Translations under genes and position numbers: made by a program
Shown: in pieces, positions 1 to 5,570 of the stretch
Layout: every line of letters starts with the position of its first letter
Position numbering within the stretch: position 1 is the stretch's first letter
Notes under the pieces: generated by a model
The model's input: the letters and a program-made list of their open reading frames with translations, nothing else
The model's database searches: none
What the model was told of the DNA's origin: nothing
Assembly (NCBI GenBank): GCA_027023165.1
Contig: JALVWX010000155.1
Span: 1 to 8,529, forward strand
Origin: Thermococcus sp.
GTDB taxonomy: Archaea > Methanobacteriota_B > Thermococci > Thermococcales > Thermococcaceae
Direction of reading: 5' to 3'
DNA length: 8,529 nt

Positions 1-11
1 GAGTGATTCAT

Positions 12-1007
12 ATGAAACGCCTTCTGGCGCTTCTCGCTTTTCTGCTTCTCCTGGGCTACGTTTCCGCTTGCTACGTTTCCGCTTTAACGCCTCAAGAGGC
101 AATGATGGAAGCCCTTAAAACAGGTAACTACTCCCTCGTTGAGCCGTATCTCGGGGACGACATGAAGAAGCTCTTTACCGAGAGAGTGTTCAATGGCATC
201 AGAAGTGAACTTGTGAAGGAATACGGGCCGATTAGGGGCTACAAGCTCGAGAAAACTGAGGAGAAAGGTGAATATCAAATCTACTACTACCGTGTTATAG
301 CCGAGAAAGGCAACTACACCGTGAGCGTCACGGTAAAAGATGGGAAAGTCGAAGGCTTCCATTTCGCCCCGGGTTTTAGTCCGGGAAAAGCGGTCTATCC
401 GCTCCTCGGAGGACTGCTGGGTTTACTCCTAATCTGGGCGTACCTAAGGAGGTTCCATGCCGGGGAGCTTATCCTCGGAGCGTTCCTGATAATTCCCGTA
501 CTCGTGGTTCAACCCCCGATACAGATGATTCCGGGCTACCTTGGTATAACCAATCCCGTCGTTCTCTCCCTCTGGGGCGGTTTAATAGCGGGCCTCGTCC
601 AGGAACCGCTGAAGTACTACTTCTCCAGGGACAAAACCCTCGGAAAAGCGGCCTACGTAGGCGTTGGCTTTGGACTCGGCGAGGCCATTTACGTGGCAAT
701 TATCTCGGCCATCGCTGGAGGTTCCCTTCTGGGTCTTGTAGAGAGAACCCTTGCGCTACTCTTCCATACGTCCACAACGGTTCTCTTTGCGTACTCTTAC
801 AGAAACGGCTGGGGAAGAAAGGCCCTGTTAACAATGGTTCTCGTCCACTGGGTCGTTGACAGCATGGCCTCCTACTGGCACGTGGCCCAATCGAGATTCC
901 TCCTCTTGGCAGGCTATGGGATTATGCTTGGAATCTCATTGACAGTCCTTCCAAGACTCCTCCCCCTGGCAAAGGCCGAGAGCGAAGAGCCTTCAGTGAA
1001 GTGGTGA
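12..1007 (+). CDS. DUF3887 domain / PrsW-YhfC-like intramembrane protease fusion protein
   Basis: 331-residue polytopic membrane protein. Residues 1-24 form a hydrophobic signal peptide ending in two tandem YVSA units. Residues about 26-120 form a soluble extracytoplasmic region resembling DUF3887 (an accumulating/turnover-type alpha-beta domain often joined to membrane proteases or hydrolases). Residues 125-320 contain about six to seven membrane segments. The four polar motifs expected of the YhfC/PrsW/CPBP group lie in these segments: QEPLKYY with Glu198, GLGEA with Glu224, FHTSTT with His252, and HWVVDS with His279 and Asp283. Family knowledge suggests a membrane-embedded metal-dependent endopeptidase; substrate unknown. 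The first motif reads QE rather than the usual EE. The ATG at 12 is preferred because it begins directly with the signal peptide; a GTG at 3 would add three residues, and the upstream context is cut off by the window edge. It is followed after 27 to 42 bases by a PadR-SdpI operon that probably has its own promoter. The membrane and motif pattern is clear; protease activity is inferred. Confidence 0.8.
   Translation: MKRLLALLAFLLLLGYVSACYVSALTPQEAMMEALKTGNYSLVEPYLGDDMKKLFTERVFNGIRSELVKEYGPIRGYKLEKTEEKGEYQIYYYRVIAEKGNYTVSVTVKDGKVEGFHFAPGFSPGKAVYPLLGGLLGLLLIWAYLRRFHAGELILGAFLIIPVLVVQPPIQMIPGYLGITNPVVLSLWGGLIAGLVQEPLKYYFSRDKTLGKAAYVGVGFGLGEAIYVAIISAIAGGSLLGLVERTLALLFHTSTTVLFAYSYRNGWGRKALLTMVLVHWVVDSMASYWHVAQSRFLLLAGYGIMLGISLTVLPRLLPLAKAESEEPSVKW
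55..84 (+). repeat. Perfect 15-bp tandem duplication in signal-peptide coding region
   Basis: GCTACGTTTCCGCTT occurs twice head to tail (55-69 and 70-84). It is in frame and inserts five residues, so the signal peptide ends GYVSACYVSAL. Both copies encode a VSA that could serve as a signal-peptidase site, and the duplication creates Cys20 between them. The perfect identity of the copies, including third codon positions, suggests a recent slippage event. Confidence 0.9.
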
Positions 1008-1019
1008 AGTTTTTATTTT
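1006..1019 (+). promoter_or_regulatory. Candidate BRE/TATA for padR-sdpI operon (also T-rich end of upstream gene)
   Basis: Directly after the stop codon of the upstream gene, GAAGTTTTTATTTT gives a purine-rich BRE-like start and a T/A-rich TATA-like core. It lies about 25 to 35 bases before the candidate starts of the PadR gene at 1035 and 1050. The same T-run could act as the oligo-T transcription terminator of the upstream gene, as is usual in Thermococcales. Inferred from position and composition only. Confidence 0.45.
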
Positions 1020-1034
1020 CCACCCTGTATTCAC

Positions 1035-1409
1035 GTGGAGGTAAGGGGATTGCTCGGGAATCCGAAGGAAAGGGCACTGAAAAAGCTCAGAAAGGAACTC
1101 CGCTCCGGCCTCTACTCATACCTGGTTCTCTCCCTCCTGGAGAGGGAGGGTGAACTGCACGGCTACGCGATAAGGAAAAAGCTAAGCGAGGTGAGTGATG
1201 GCAAACTCGTCCCGAGCGAGGGGGCACTCTACGATATCCTCAAGAGCCTGAAGAAGTACAAACTCGTCGAGGACTTCTGGGTGGAAGTCAACGGCAGGCC
1301 GAGGAAGTACTACCGCCTGACCGACCTCGGAAGGGAAATCTTGAACGAGCTGAGAGATGAAATCAGGGAGGCTGTTCTGGTCATCGAGAAGGTGAGTGGG
1401 GGTGAGTAA
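1035..1409 (+). CDS. PadR-family transcriptional regulator
   Basis: Small winged-helix regulator, 124 codons from GTG at 1035. The central region has the PadR signature: LHGYAIRKKLSE, then LVPSEGALYDILKSLKKYKLVEDFW, then GRPRKYYRLTDLGREIL, meaning recognition helix, wing and the tail helix used for dimerisation. The PadR group usually represses nearby membrane or transport genes in response to a ligand. Here it is followed one base later by two SdpI-like genes, so it is probably their autoregulated repressor. The start is ambiguous. GTG at 1035 has no clear ribosome binding site before it. GGAGGT at 1037-1042 sits 7 bases before a TTG at 1050, which would give a 119-residue protein starting at LGNPKER. 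The family call is firm; the start is not. Confidence 0.9.
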   Translation: MEVRGLLGNPKERALKKLRKELRSGLYSYLVLSLLEREGELHGYAIRKKLSEVSDGKLVPSEGALYDILKSLKKYKLVEDFWVEVNGRPRKYYRLTDLGREILNELRDEIREAVLVIEKVSGGE

Positions 1410-1410
1410 G

Positions 1411-2202
1411 ATGGACTGGTTGGAGGTGTTTATTTCGCTTACACTGCTGTTTGCAGGGATTATAACCCTCGCCTTCAGGAATAGGCGTCAGTATTTTATC
1501 GGTTTCCGCGTTGGCTACACCTATATGTCAGATAAGGCCTGGAGAAAGGCCAACACCTTTGCAGGATTGTATATGGTCTTCTTTTCGCTCTTCCTCCTCC
1601 TGTTGGCCCTTGTTGGAGTTCCCGTTAACCAGTTCGTCCTGGTTATGATAGCCGGCATTATTTTCCTTATCTTTGCGGGAACCTTTGTGGCCAGGAGAGC
1701 CTATGAGGAAGAAGACATTTCAACCGAAGCGCCTGAGAAACCGGGTGAATGGCTTGAAGTCGACGTAACGCCTTACATCACGGCCCAACTTTCGGCTCTG
1801 GCTCTTTACCTTCTCCTCGTTGCGTTCCTCTGGGACAAGTTGCCAGAAAAGGTCGCCATACACTTCGACTGGTCCGGAAAGCCGGACAACTTCGCCTCAA
1901 AGACTGTGGGTGTTCTCCTCTTTCCGCTTATCGTTCAACCCCTCTTCATCGGCATGACCTATTTCCTGAAGGAACCAGCCTTCGCGCCCCTCCTGAAGTT
2001 CAGCAGAGTGGGATGGAGGAGGACCGCGGAGTTCTTCACAATAATGGCGGTTGGAATAGTGGTAATCGACACTGTAGGCCTTCTATACAATGCCGGCTTC
2101 GTCTCGAGCGACTGGATAAGCTACTCGGTTTGGGGTTTATTGGCCATTGCATTCCTAGGAACGTACAGGATTTTCACGGTGAAGGGGAATGAGAGGGTAT
2201 GA
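1411..2202 (+). CDS. SdpI-family membrane protein with DUF1648 segment
   Basis: 263-residue integral membrane protein with about seven membrane segments (near residues 6-22, 52-69, 74-95, 122-141, 165-185, 208-227, 237-253). After the first segment it carries the SdpI-type motif GFRVGYTY...S...W...N (residues 31-48). A DUF1648-like stretch follows at about 144-164: LPEKVAIHF, then SGKPDNFASK. In Bacillus SdpI, which gives immunity to the SdpC killing peptide and signals to its repressor SdpR, DUF1648 comes first; here the order is reversed. The start is ATG 1411, preceded by GGGGTGAG, one base after the padR stop; a GTG at 1396 would add five residues. The last 14 bases overlap the next gene. 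The likely role is envelope-peptide immunity or sensing with the PadR protein, by family analogy only. Confidence 0.85.
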   Translation: MDWLEVFISLTLLFAGIITLAFRNRRQYFIGFRVGYTYMSDKAWRKANTFAGLYMVFFSLFLLLLALVGVPVNQFVLVMIAGIIFLIFAGTFVARRAYEEEDISTEAPEKPGEWLEVDVTPYITAQLSALALYLLLVAFLWDKLPEKVAIHFDWSGKPDNFASKTVGVLLFPLIVQPLFIGMTYFLKEPAFAPLLKFSRVGWRRTAEFFTIMAVGIVVIDTVGLLYNAGFVSSDWISYSVWGLLAIAFLGTYRIFTVKGNERV

Positions 2203-2932
2203 GCTCCTCAGAATCCTCTGGGCGGTCTTCCTCGGGGCCTTTCTTATAATAGCTGGCCTGCTAACGTTTAAAGCGGGGGACGAGCCGGGAATTGGCTTCA
2301 GAATAGGCTACACATACCTGTCGGAGCGCACGAGGAGAAAGGCCAACCGCGTTTCCGGAATCGGGACGATAATAACGGGCCTCCTCCTTGTAGTCCTCTC
2401 ACCATTTCTTCCAATGACGTGGCTGATGTTCCTCATGCTTGCCTGCCTTGGAACGACGGTGCTCTTTGCATATCTGGTTTCAAAGCGCGAGTACGAGCTG
2501 GAGGAGCTCTCGAAGGAAGCCCCTGAAAAGCCTGGAAGGAGTATAGAGCCTCCACGGGTTGGAAAATACATCGCCCTCCAATCAATATTTGTGAGCCTCT
2601 CTTTCGCCTTAATCCTCACGGGAGAACTCCAGGGGGATTCCGGATTTGTCCTCATCGCCCTCATCCAGCTCTTCCTCCTCGCGCTGACCCTTCTCACATC
2701 CCGGCCCATCGTCTTCCAGCTGGCGCCGAAGTTCAGGGGAAAGATGGCGCTCGGCTTTGCAAGGGCCATGACTGTTGTCTCGGCGATGATAACGCTCCAG
2801 CTGGCAGTTGTTGCTTTAAAGCCAAACGCGAGTCCGCTCGTTGGAATCCTTCTGCTCCTCGCTTCCCTTGGGGCGGTATTCTATGCGGCCTTCATCGCTT
2901 TAACTAGCGCCTACGAGGAGGGCTACTATTAG
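2189..2932 (+). CDS. SdpI-like membrane protein, paralog of preceding gene, lacking DUF1648
   Basis: 247-residue membrane protein with about six or seven hydrophobic segments. Its N-terminal half aligns with the preceding gene: GIGFRIGYTYLS...RKAN (residues 34-53) and the linker EAPEKPG (110-116), also present there at 106-112. It is therefore a tandem duplicate. The second half is divergent, and the DUF1648 LPEK...HF...G.PD signature is missing. The Trp of the SdpI motif is replaced by Arg49. It starts at ATG 2189 with GGTGA at 2178-2182 upstream, overlapping the previous gene by 14 bases, so translation is probably coupled. Its stop codon overlaps the stop of the convergent HTH gene by 4 bases. 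Function is unknown; it may be a partner or modified receptor for the first SdpI protein. Confidence 0.8.
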   Translation: MRGYELLRILWAVFLGAFLIIAGLLTFKAGDEPGIGFRIGYTYLSERTRRKANRVSGIGTIITGLLLVVLSPFLPMTWLMFLMLACLGTTVLFAYLVSKREYELEELSKEAPEKPGRSIEPPRVGKYIALQSIFVSLSFALILTGELQGDSGFVLIALIQLFLLALTLLTSRPIVFQLAPKFRGKMALGFARAMTVVSAMITLQLAVVALKPNASPLVGILLLLASLGAVFYAAFIALTSAYEEGYY

Positions 2933-3321
2933 CTCTCAAGCGCCTTCACGAGTTCTTTTTTATCGGGCTTTTCGATTATTCCCATCTCGACCGCGTGCTT
3001 CAGAATGTACTCCGGGAACTCCCCTTCAAAAAACGCCCTTACTCCCCTCCCCGGAATATAGAATGCATAGATGCGCACGTTCTCATTGCCACACTTTCCC
3101 CGAGCGACCATGAAGCCCTTCTCCGCGTTGACCCGAATCACTTCCCAGGAGAAGACCTCGGCGAGGCCGAAGAACGCCTCGAAGAGTTTGACCCTCGCGT
3201 CCTTCAGGGCCTTGTTGACGGCCTGCCTTGAAATCCCGAGGGTCTCTGCTATCTCGACCTCGCGCATGCCTTTGGCTTTCATTAACCACACCCTCTCCAT
3301 GCCCTCAGGGAGTCTGAGCAT
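2929..3321 (-). CDS. Small HTH transcriptional regulator
   Basis: 130-residue protein. Residues about 7-43 form a sigma-70-region-4/Tfx-type helix-turn-helix: KGMREVEIAETLGISRQAV, then NKALKDARVKL. A C-terminal alpha-beta domain (about 55-130) of unknown role has VIRVNAEKGFMVARGKC, IYAFYIPGRGVRAFFEGEF and a basic tail. I do not recognise a named family for the C-terminal part. ATG 3321 is chosen over the longer start at 3378 because GGGGTG lies 6 bases upstream of it and the upstream extension is unconserved-looking. It overlaps the end of the upstream membrane gene by 17 bases, so it is the last gene of a leftward operon. It may control that operon (see the dyad at 4286-4307). Its 3' end overlaps the SdpI-like gene by 4 bases. 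Confidence 0.85.
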   Translation of the reverse strand: MLRLPEGMERVWLMKAKGMREVEIAETLGISRQAVNKALKDARVKLFEAFFGLAEVFSWEVIRVNAEKGFMVARGKCGNENVRIYAFYIPGRGVRAFFEGEFPEYILKHAVEMGIIEKPDKKELVKALES

Positions 3322-4057
3322 TGGAGGCACCCCAATCGCCTTCTTGGAGCTTATCCTTCCGGTTCTGGCCCCCTCCAATGAGAACCGACGAGAGTTTATT
3401 TAAAACCTCCTCCTCGTCACCGAAGGGGCTGACCAGGTAAACGCCGTCGTCGGTAACGAGGAGCACTCCGGAAGGCCGGCTATCATCATCGGCGTACATG
3501 AGGGCGATGAGAACTCCAATCCCCCCAAAGTAGAGCGCGTATTCTGGGTTGAGGTGGTAGAAGAACGCGGCCAGCAGAAGCGCGGTTGCCAAAATGCAGA
3601 GGGACGTAAAAATCCTGTCCCCAACGGGAACGGATTCCCGTATAAAAGCCACAAGCCCCCAGAATATCCAGTTGCCCCAGAGGTACGGCCCGGGTGGAGC
3701 GTCCATGAGAAGGCCGAGGATGCCAACAGCAAGCCACAGGAAGAGCCACAGATAGGCGTCCTTCATGTAGCGGACCAGGCGAAGCCTTCCAGCCGAGGAT
3801 ACGTTGATGACCTCCCTGATCTTCCCAACGGGAATCCTTCTCCGGAGAAAGGCCTTCGGCCATCCCCACTCGAGGATTAACGCGTTTTCCTCAAACCTAA
3901 CCGGCCTCGGCCACAGGAGGGGGAGCGAGACCCAGAATACAATCCCAGAAAGGTCCCAGAAGGCATCAATCCCCGTCAGTATGTAGAGGACGGTCAGCAG
4001 GGCAATGGATGTAAGAACGAGCGAAGATGTGTAAGACCACTTCACCCTAACTGCCAT
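3305..4057 (-). CDS. Multi-pass membrane protein with PH-like cytosolic segments
   Basis: 250-residue membrane protein without a name I recognise. Hydrophobic segments lie near residues 10-30, 36-52, 100-120, 126-142 and 152-190. Between the second and third is a soluble stretch, VRFEENALILEWGWPKAFLR followed by RIPVGKIREVINV, like the first strands of a bacterial-PH-type domain. After the last segment comes GVLLVTDDGVYLVSPFGDEE then EVLNKL, which resembles the end of such a domain, so a PH-like fold may be split by membrane helices. ATG 4057 is chosen because AGGTGGT lies just upstream; GTG 4066 is the alternative. It overlaps the upstream small gene by 11 bases and the downstream HTH gene by 17, so all three are probably cotranscribed. 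Function unknown. Confidence 0.75.
   Translation of the reverse strand: MAVRVKWSYTSSLVLTSIALLTVLYILTGIDAFWDLSGIVFWVSLPLLWPRPVRFEENALILEWGWPKAFLRRRIPVGKIREVINVSSAGRLRLVRYMKDAYLWLFLWLAVGILGLLMDAPPGPYLWGNWIFWGLVAFIRESVPVGDRIFTSLCILATALLLAAFFYHLNPEYALYFGGIGVLIALMYADDDSRPSGVLLVTDDGVYLVSPFGDEEEVLNKLSSVLIGGGQNRKDKLQEGDWGASNAQTP
3395..3408 (-). promoter_or_regulatory. Candidate internal TATA box for the HTH gene
   Basis: On the minus strand, GGTTTTAAATAAACTC lies inside the last codons of the membrane-protein gene, about 80 bases before the HTH start at 3321. It is unusually A/T-rich for this GC-rich coding region and resembles a Thermococcales TATA box. It could give the regulator its own transcript with a leader of about 50 bases. 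Tentative. Confidence 0.3.
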
Positions 4058-4280
4058 TCCCACCACCTGCGTAAACGTTCCCAGGTGCTTCCAGCGACCA
4101 GCCCCCGTTCTCGACCTTCACCCCGCTTCCAAATGCTATGGGAAGCGAGAGCCAGAAGAGAAGCCCCATGAGAAGCCCGCAGTATTCCCAGTTCAGGAGG
4201 ATCGATGAGAGGGCCAAAACCCCTATGAGGGCCGCAAGGACGGTGTTCACCCGGCCGGCTACAACGCGGGGCATGGGCAT
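4047..4280 (-). CDS. Small membrane protein, truncated-looking paralog of downstream gene
   Basis: Open frame of 77 codons from ATG 4280. ATG 4274 (75 codons) is the likelier start because GAGGG lies 6 bases before it, whereas GAGGG abuts ATG 4280. Two membrane segments (about residues 12-30 and 34-50) are followed by a short hydrophilic tail. The central part parallels the N-terminus of the next gene in the operon: LLFWLSLPIAF against IVFWVSLPLLW, each followed by V-K/R-V/F-E. The likeness stops where the larger protein's PH-like region continues, and this protein ends in a Gly-rich tail (AGGGNGS). The codons of that tail are the ribosome binding site of the next gene. It may be a shortened duplicate that survives as a leader or partner, or a decaying copy. 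Function unknown. Confidence 0.6.
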   Translation of the reverse strand: MPMPRVVAGRVNTVLAALIGVLALSSILLNWEYCGLLMGLLFWLSLPIAFGSGVKVENGGWSLEAPGNVYAGGGNGS

Positions 4281-4285
4281 CCCTC

Positions 4286-4307
4286 TGTCAATCTTTGTAA
4301 GTTGACA
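4286..4307. promoter_or_regulatory. Perfect dyad TGTCAA-N10-TTGACA, candidate operator
   Basis: Six-base perfect arms at 4286-4291 and 4302-4307 are separated by 10 bases, about two helical turns in all. The dyad lies between the TATA-like box at 4308-4320 and the start of the leftward membrane/HTH operon, where a bound protein would block initiation. The HTH protein encoded at the end of that operon is an obvious candidate binder, but this is inference. Confidence 0.45.
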
Positions 4308-4320
4308 AAATATTTAAGCC
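4308..4320. promoter_or_regulatory. TATA-like box in divergent promoter region
   Basis: AAATATTTAAGCC on the plus strand reads GGCTTAAATATTT on the minus strand and is the most A/T-rich spot between the divergent genes. On the minus strand it is 28 to 46 bases before the small membrane gene's starts, a normal distance. On the plus strand it could serve the methyltransferase with a leader of about 30 bases. A second plus-strand candidate, CTTAAATTA, is at 4331-4339 but lies very close to that gene's ribosome binding site. Confidence 0.5.
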
Positions 4321-4368
4321 TTTCGATAGCCTTAAATTACCCGGCTCACTCTTTCCTGTGGTGATGCC

Positions 4369-5166
4369 ATGTCCCTGGAGGAACTCTACCGCTACATAAA
4401 CTGGAGAATGGACCCCAGAGATGATAGAGCCAGGGAGAGGTTCGATGGGATAGGGAAGTTCTTCGAATCGCTCCGCTGGCTCCCCAGAAACGGCAGGGTT
4501 CTCGACCTCTGTGCGGGAACCGGTATAGCAGGAGTTGCCCTTTCAAAGGCGACCGACGCAAAACTTTTGACGGTACTCGATGCCAGGAAAGATGACCTCG
4601 AACTCGCCCGCGAGTGGCTCAAAATTGCAGGCATAAACCCGGAACTCCGGACGGTCCAGGGGGACGCGAGGGAAGCTGCCAAACTCGTAGGTGAGCACGA
4701 TGTGGCGGTTCTCTGGGGCCATACCATGCCGCACTTCGACCCCTTTGATGCCGTGAGGCTTTTTGCAAACGTTGCTCTGGTTCTGAGCGACAACGGGGTT
4801 TTCATGATAGAGGACATGGACAGGGTCTACTGGATACTCTACAGGGCTGGCTACCGGGAGTTCCTCGTAGAAGGACGCAGGGAGAACTACACCATCGCCT
4901 CAATGCACGAGGGTTACAGCTTCGAGAGGGGCACGTTCAAGAGGGGCTACTACGTCCTCCCGGGCTTCAAAAAGATAAGCGGCATTGACGTTCACTACTG
5001 GGACATAGCGACGCAGCTGGCCATTGGAAGCGTCTTCTTCGAGGAATACGGCGTCATAAGGCGGGAGGAACACGGAAGGAACTGGGTTGGGGACGTGCTC
5101 TACTTCATGAGGCCAAGAAAGAACACAGCAAGGGAAATCACGACCCCTGGAGGGGATGCGTCTTAA
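4369..5166 (+). CDS. Class I SAM-dependent methyltransferase
   Basis: 265-residue soluble protein with a Rossmann methyltransferase core at about residues 42-150. Motif I is VLDLCAGTGIAG (44-55), which binds S-adenosylmethionine. The acidic residue ending strand 2 is Asp71 (VLDAR). QGDAREA (97-103) holds the adenine-contacting Asp99, and motif IV is DVAVLWGHTMPHF (111-123). Residues 1-40 form a helical cap, and about 160-250 an added substrate region rich in aromatic residues (FKRGYYVLPGF, VHYWDIATQ). Substrate cannot be told from sequence; small molecule, RNA and protein are all possible. Start ATG 4369 has GGTGAT three bases upstream. It is divergent from the small membrane gene, and its last 29 bases overlap the convergent exported-protein gene. 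The methyltransferase fold is firm, the specificity unknown. Confidence 0.9.
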   Translation: MSLEELYRYINWRMDPRDDRARERFDGIGKFFESLRWLPRNGRVLDLCAGTGIAGVALSKATDAKLLTVLDARKDDLELAREWLKIAGINPELRTVQGDAREAAKLVGEHDVAVLWGHTMPHFDPFDAVRLFANVALVLSDNGVFMIEDMDRVYWILYRAGYREFLVEGRRENYTIASMHEGYSFERGTFKRGYYVLPGFKKISGIDVHYWDIATQLAIGSVFFEEYGVIRREEHGRNWVGDVLYFMRPRKNTAREITTPGGDAS

Positions 5167-5521
5167 CGTCCAGAACAACGTGGGTGGAGCAGTTGCCGGC
5201 CACGATGACCAGGTACGCATCATCCGTGGTGTTAAGATCCAGGTGCACCTTCCGGACGTTGAACCACGTCATAATCGGGTGATCCATGTCGAAGTCCCCG
5301 AAGCGGTTCGGATTCGGGGGAACGAGATAGAGGGTAAACGAGCAGTTGCCCTCTGCGTATCCCGTAACTGCGTGCCTGGCGGGGATGAACTCCGCGGCAA
5401 TGCCCCCAGGCTGGAGGGTGATTTCATCGCGAATGTGGGTGGAGGAACCCGTTGAGAAACTGGCAACTATCCCTCCGATTAAAACCGCGGCAAGGGCTAC
5501 GATTACAGCACCCTTCCTCAT
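5138..5521 (-). CDS. Small exported or membrane-anchored protein
   Basis: 127-residue protein with an N-terminal signal/anchor (MRKG, then hydrophobic residues 5-22) and an extracytoplasmic domain of about 100 residues that looks all-beta: FTLYLVP, VRKVHLDL, AYLVIVAGNC, HVVLDV. Two GNCS motifs hold the only cysteines (60 and 111), which could form a disulfide. These NCS triplets and NTT at 97-99 are also possible N-glycosylation sequons. I do not recognise a named family; the pattern fits the small beta-sandwich lipoprotein-like proteins common in Thermococcales. GGGGG lies 7 bases before ATG 5521. It is on the same strand as the nitrilase upstream, 49 bases away, but has its own promoter-like sequence. 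Its 3' end overlaps the methyltransferase by 29 bases. Confidence 0.7.
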   Translation of the reverse strand: MRKGAVIVALAAVLIGGIVASFSTGSSTHIRDEITLQPGGIAAEFIPARHAVTGYAEGNCSFTLYLVPPNPNRFGDFDMDHPIMTWFNVRKVHLDLNTTDDAYLVIVAGNCSTHVVLDVKTHPLQGS

Positions 5522-5550
5522 AATTTAGCCCCCATAAAAGTTGGGGAAAG

Positions 5551-5566
5551 AGCTTAAAACGTTTTC
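5551..5566 (-). promoter_or_regulatory. Candidate BRE/TATA for the small exported protein
   Basis: Read on the minus strand, GAAAACGTTTTAAGCT gives a BRE-like purine stretch and a TATA-like core about 30 to 45 bases before the start at 5521, predicting a very short leader. It suggests that this gene need not be transcribed from the nitrilase promoter. Confidence 0.45.
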
Positions 5567-5570
5567 AGTT

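Noticed and set aside
3322..3378. Longer start for the HTH protein at 3378
   Set aside because: A GGGGTG site sits 6 bases before the internal ATG 3321, and the longer form would overlap the upstream gene by 74 bases.
3071..3403. Plus-strand open frame of 110 codons opposite the HTH gene
   Set aside because: It is antisense to a recognisable HTH protein with a good ribosome binding site; its translation has no domain or start signal.
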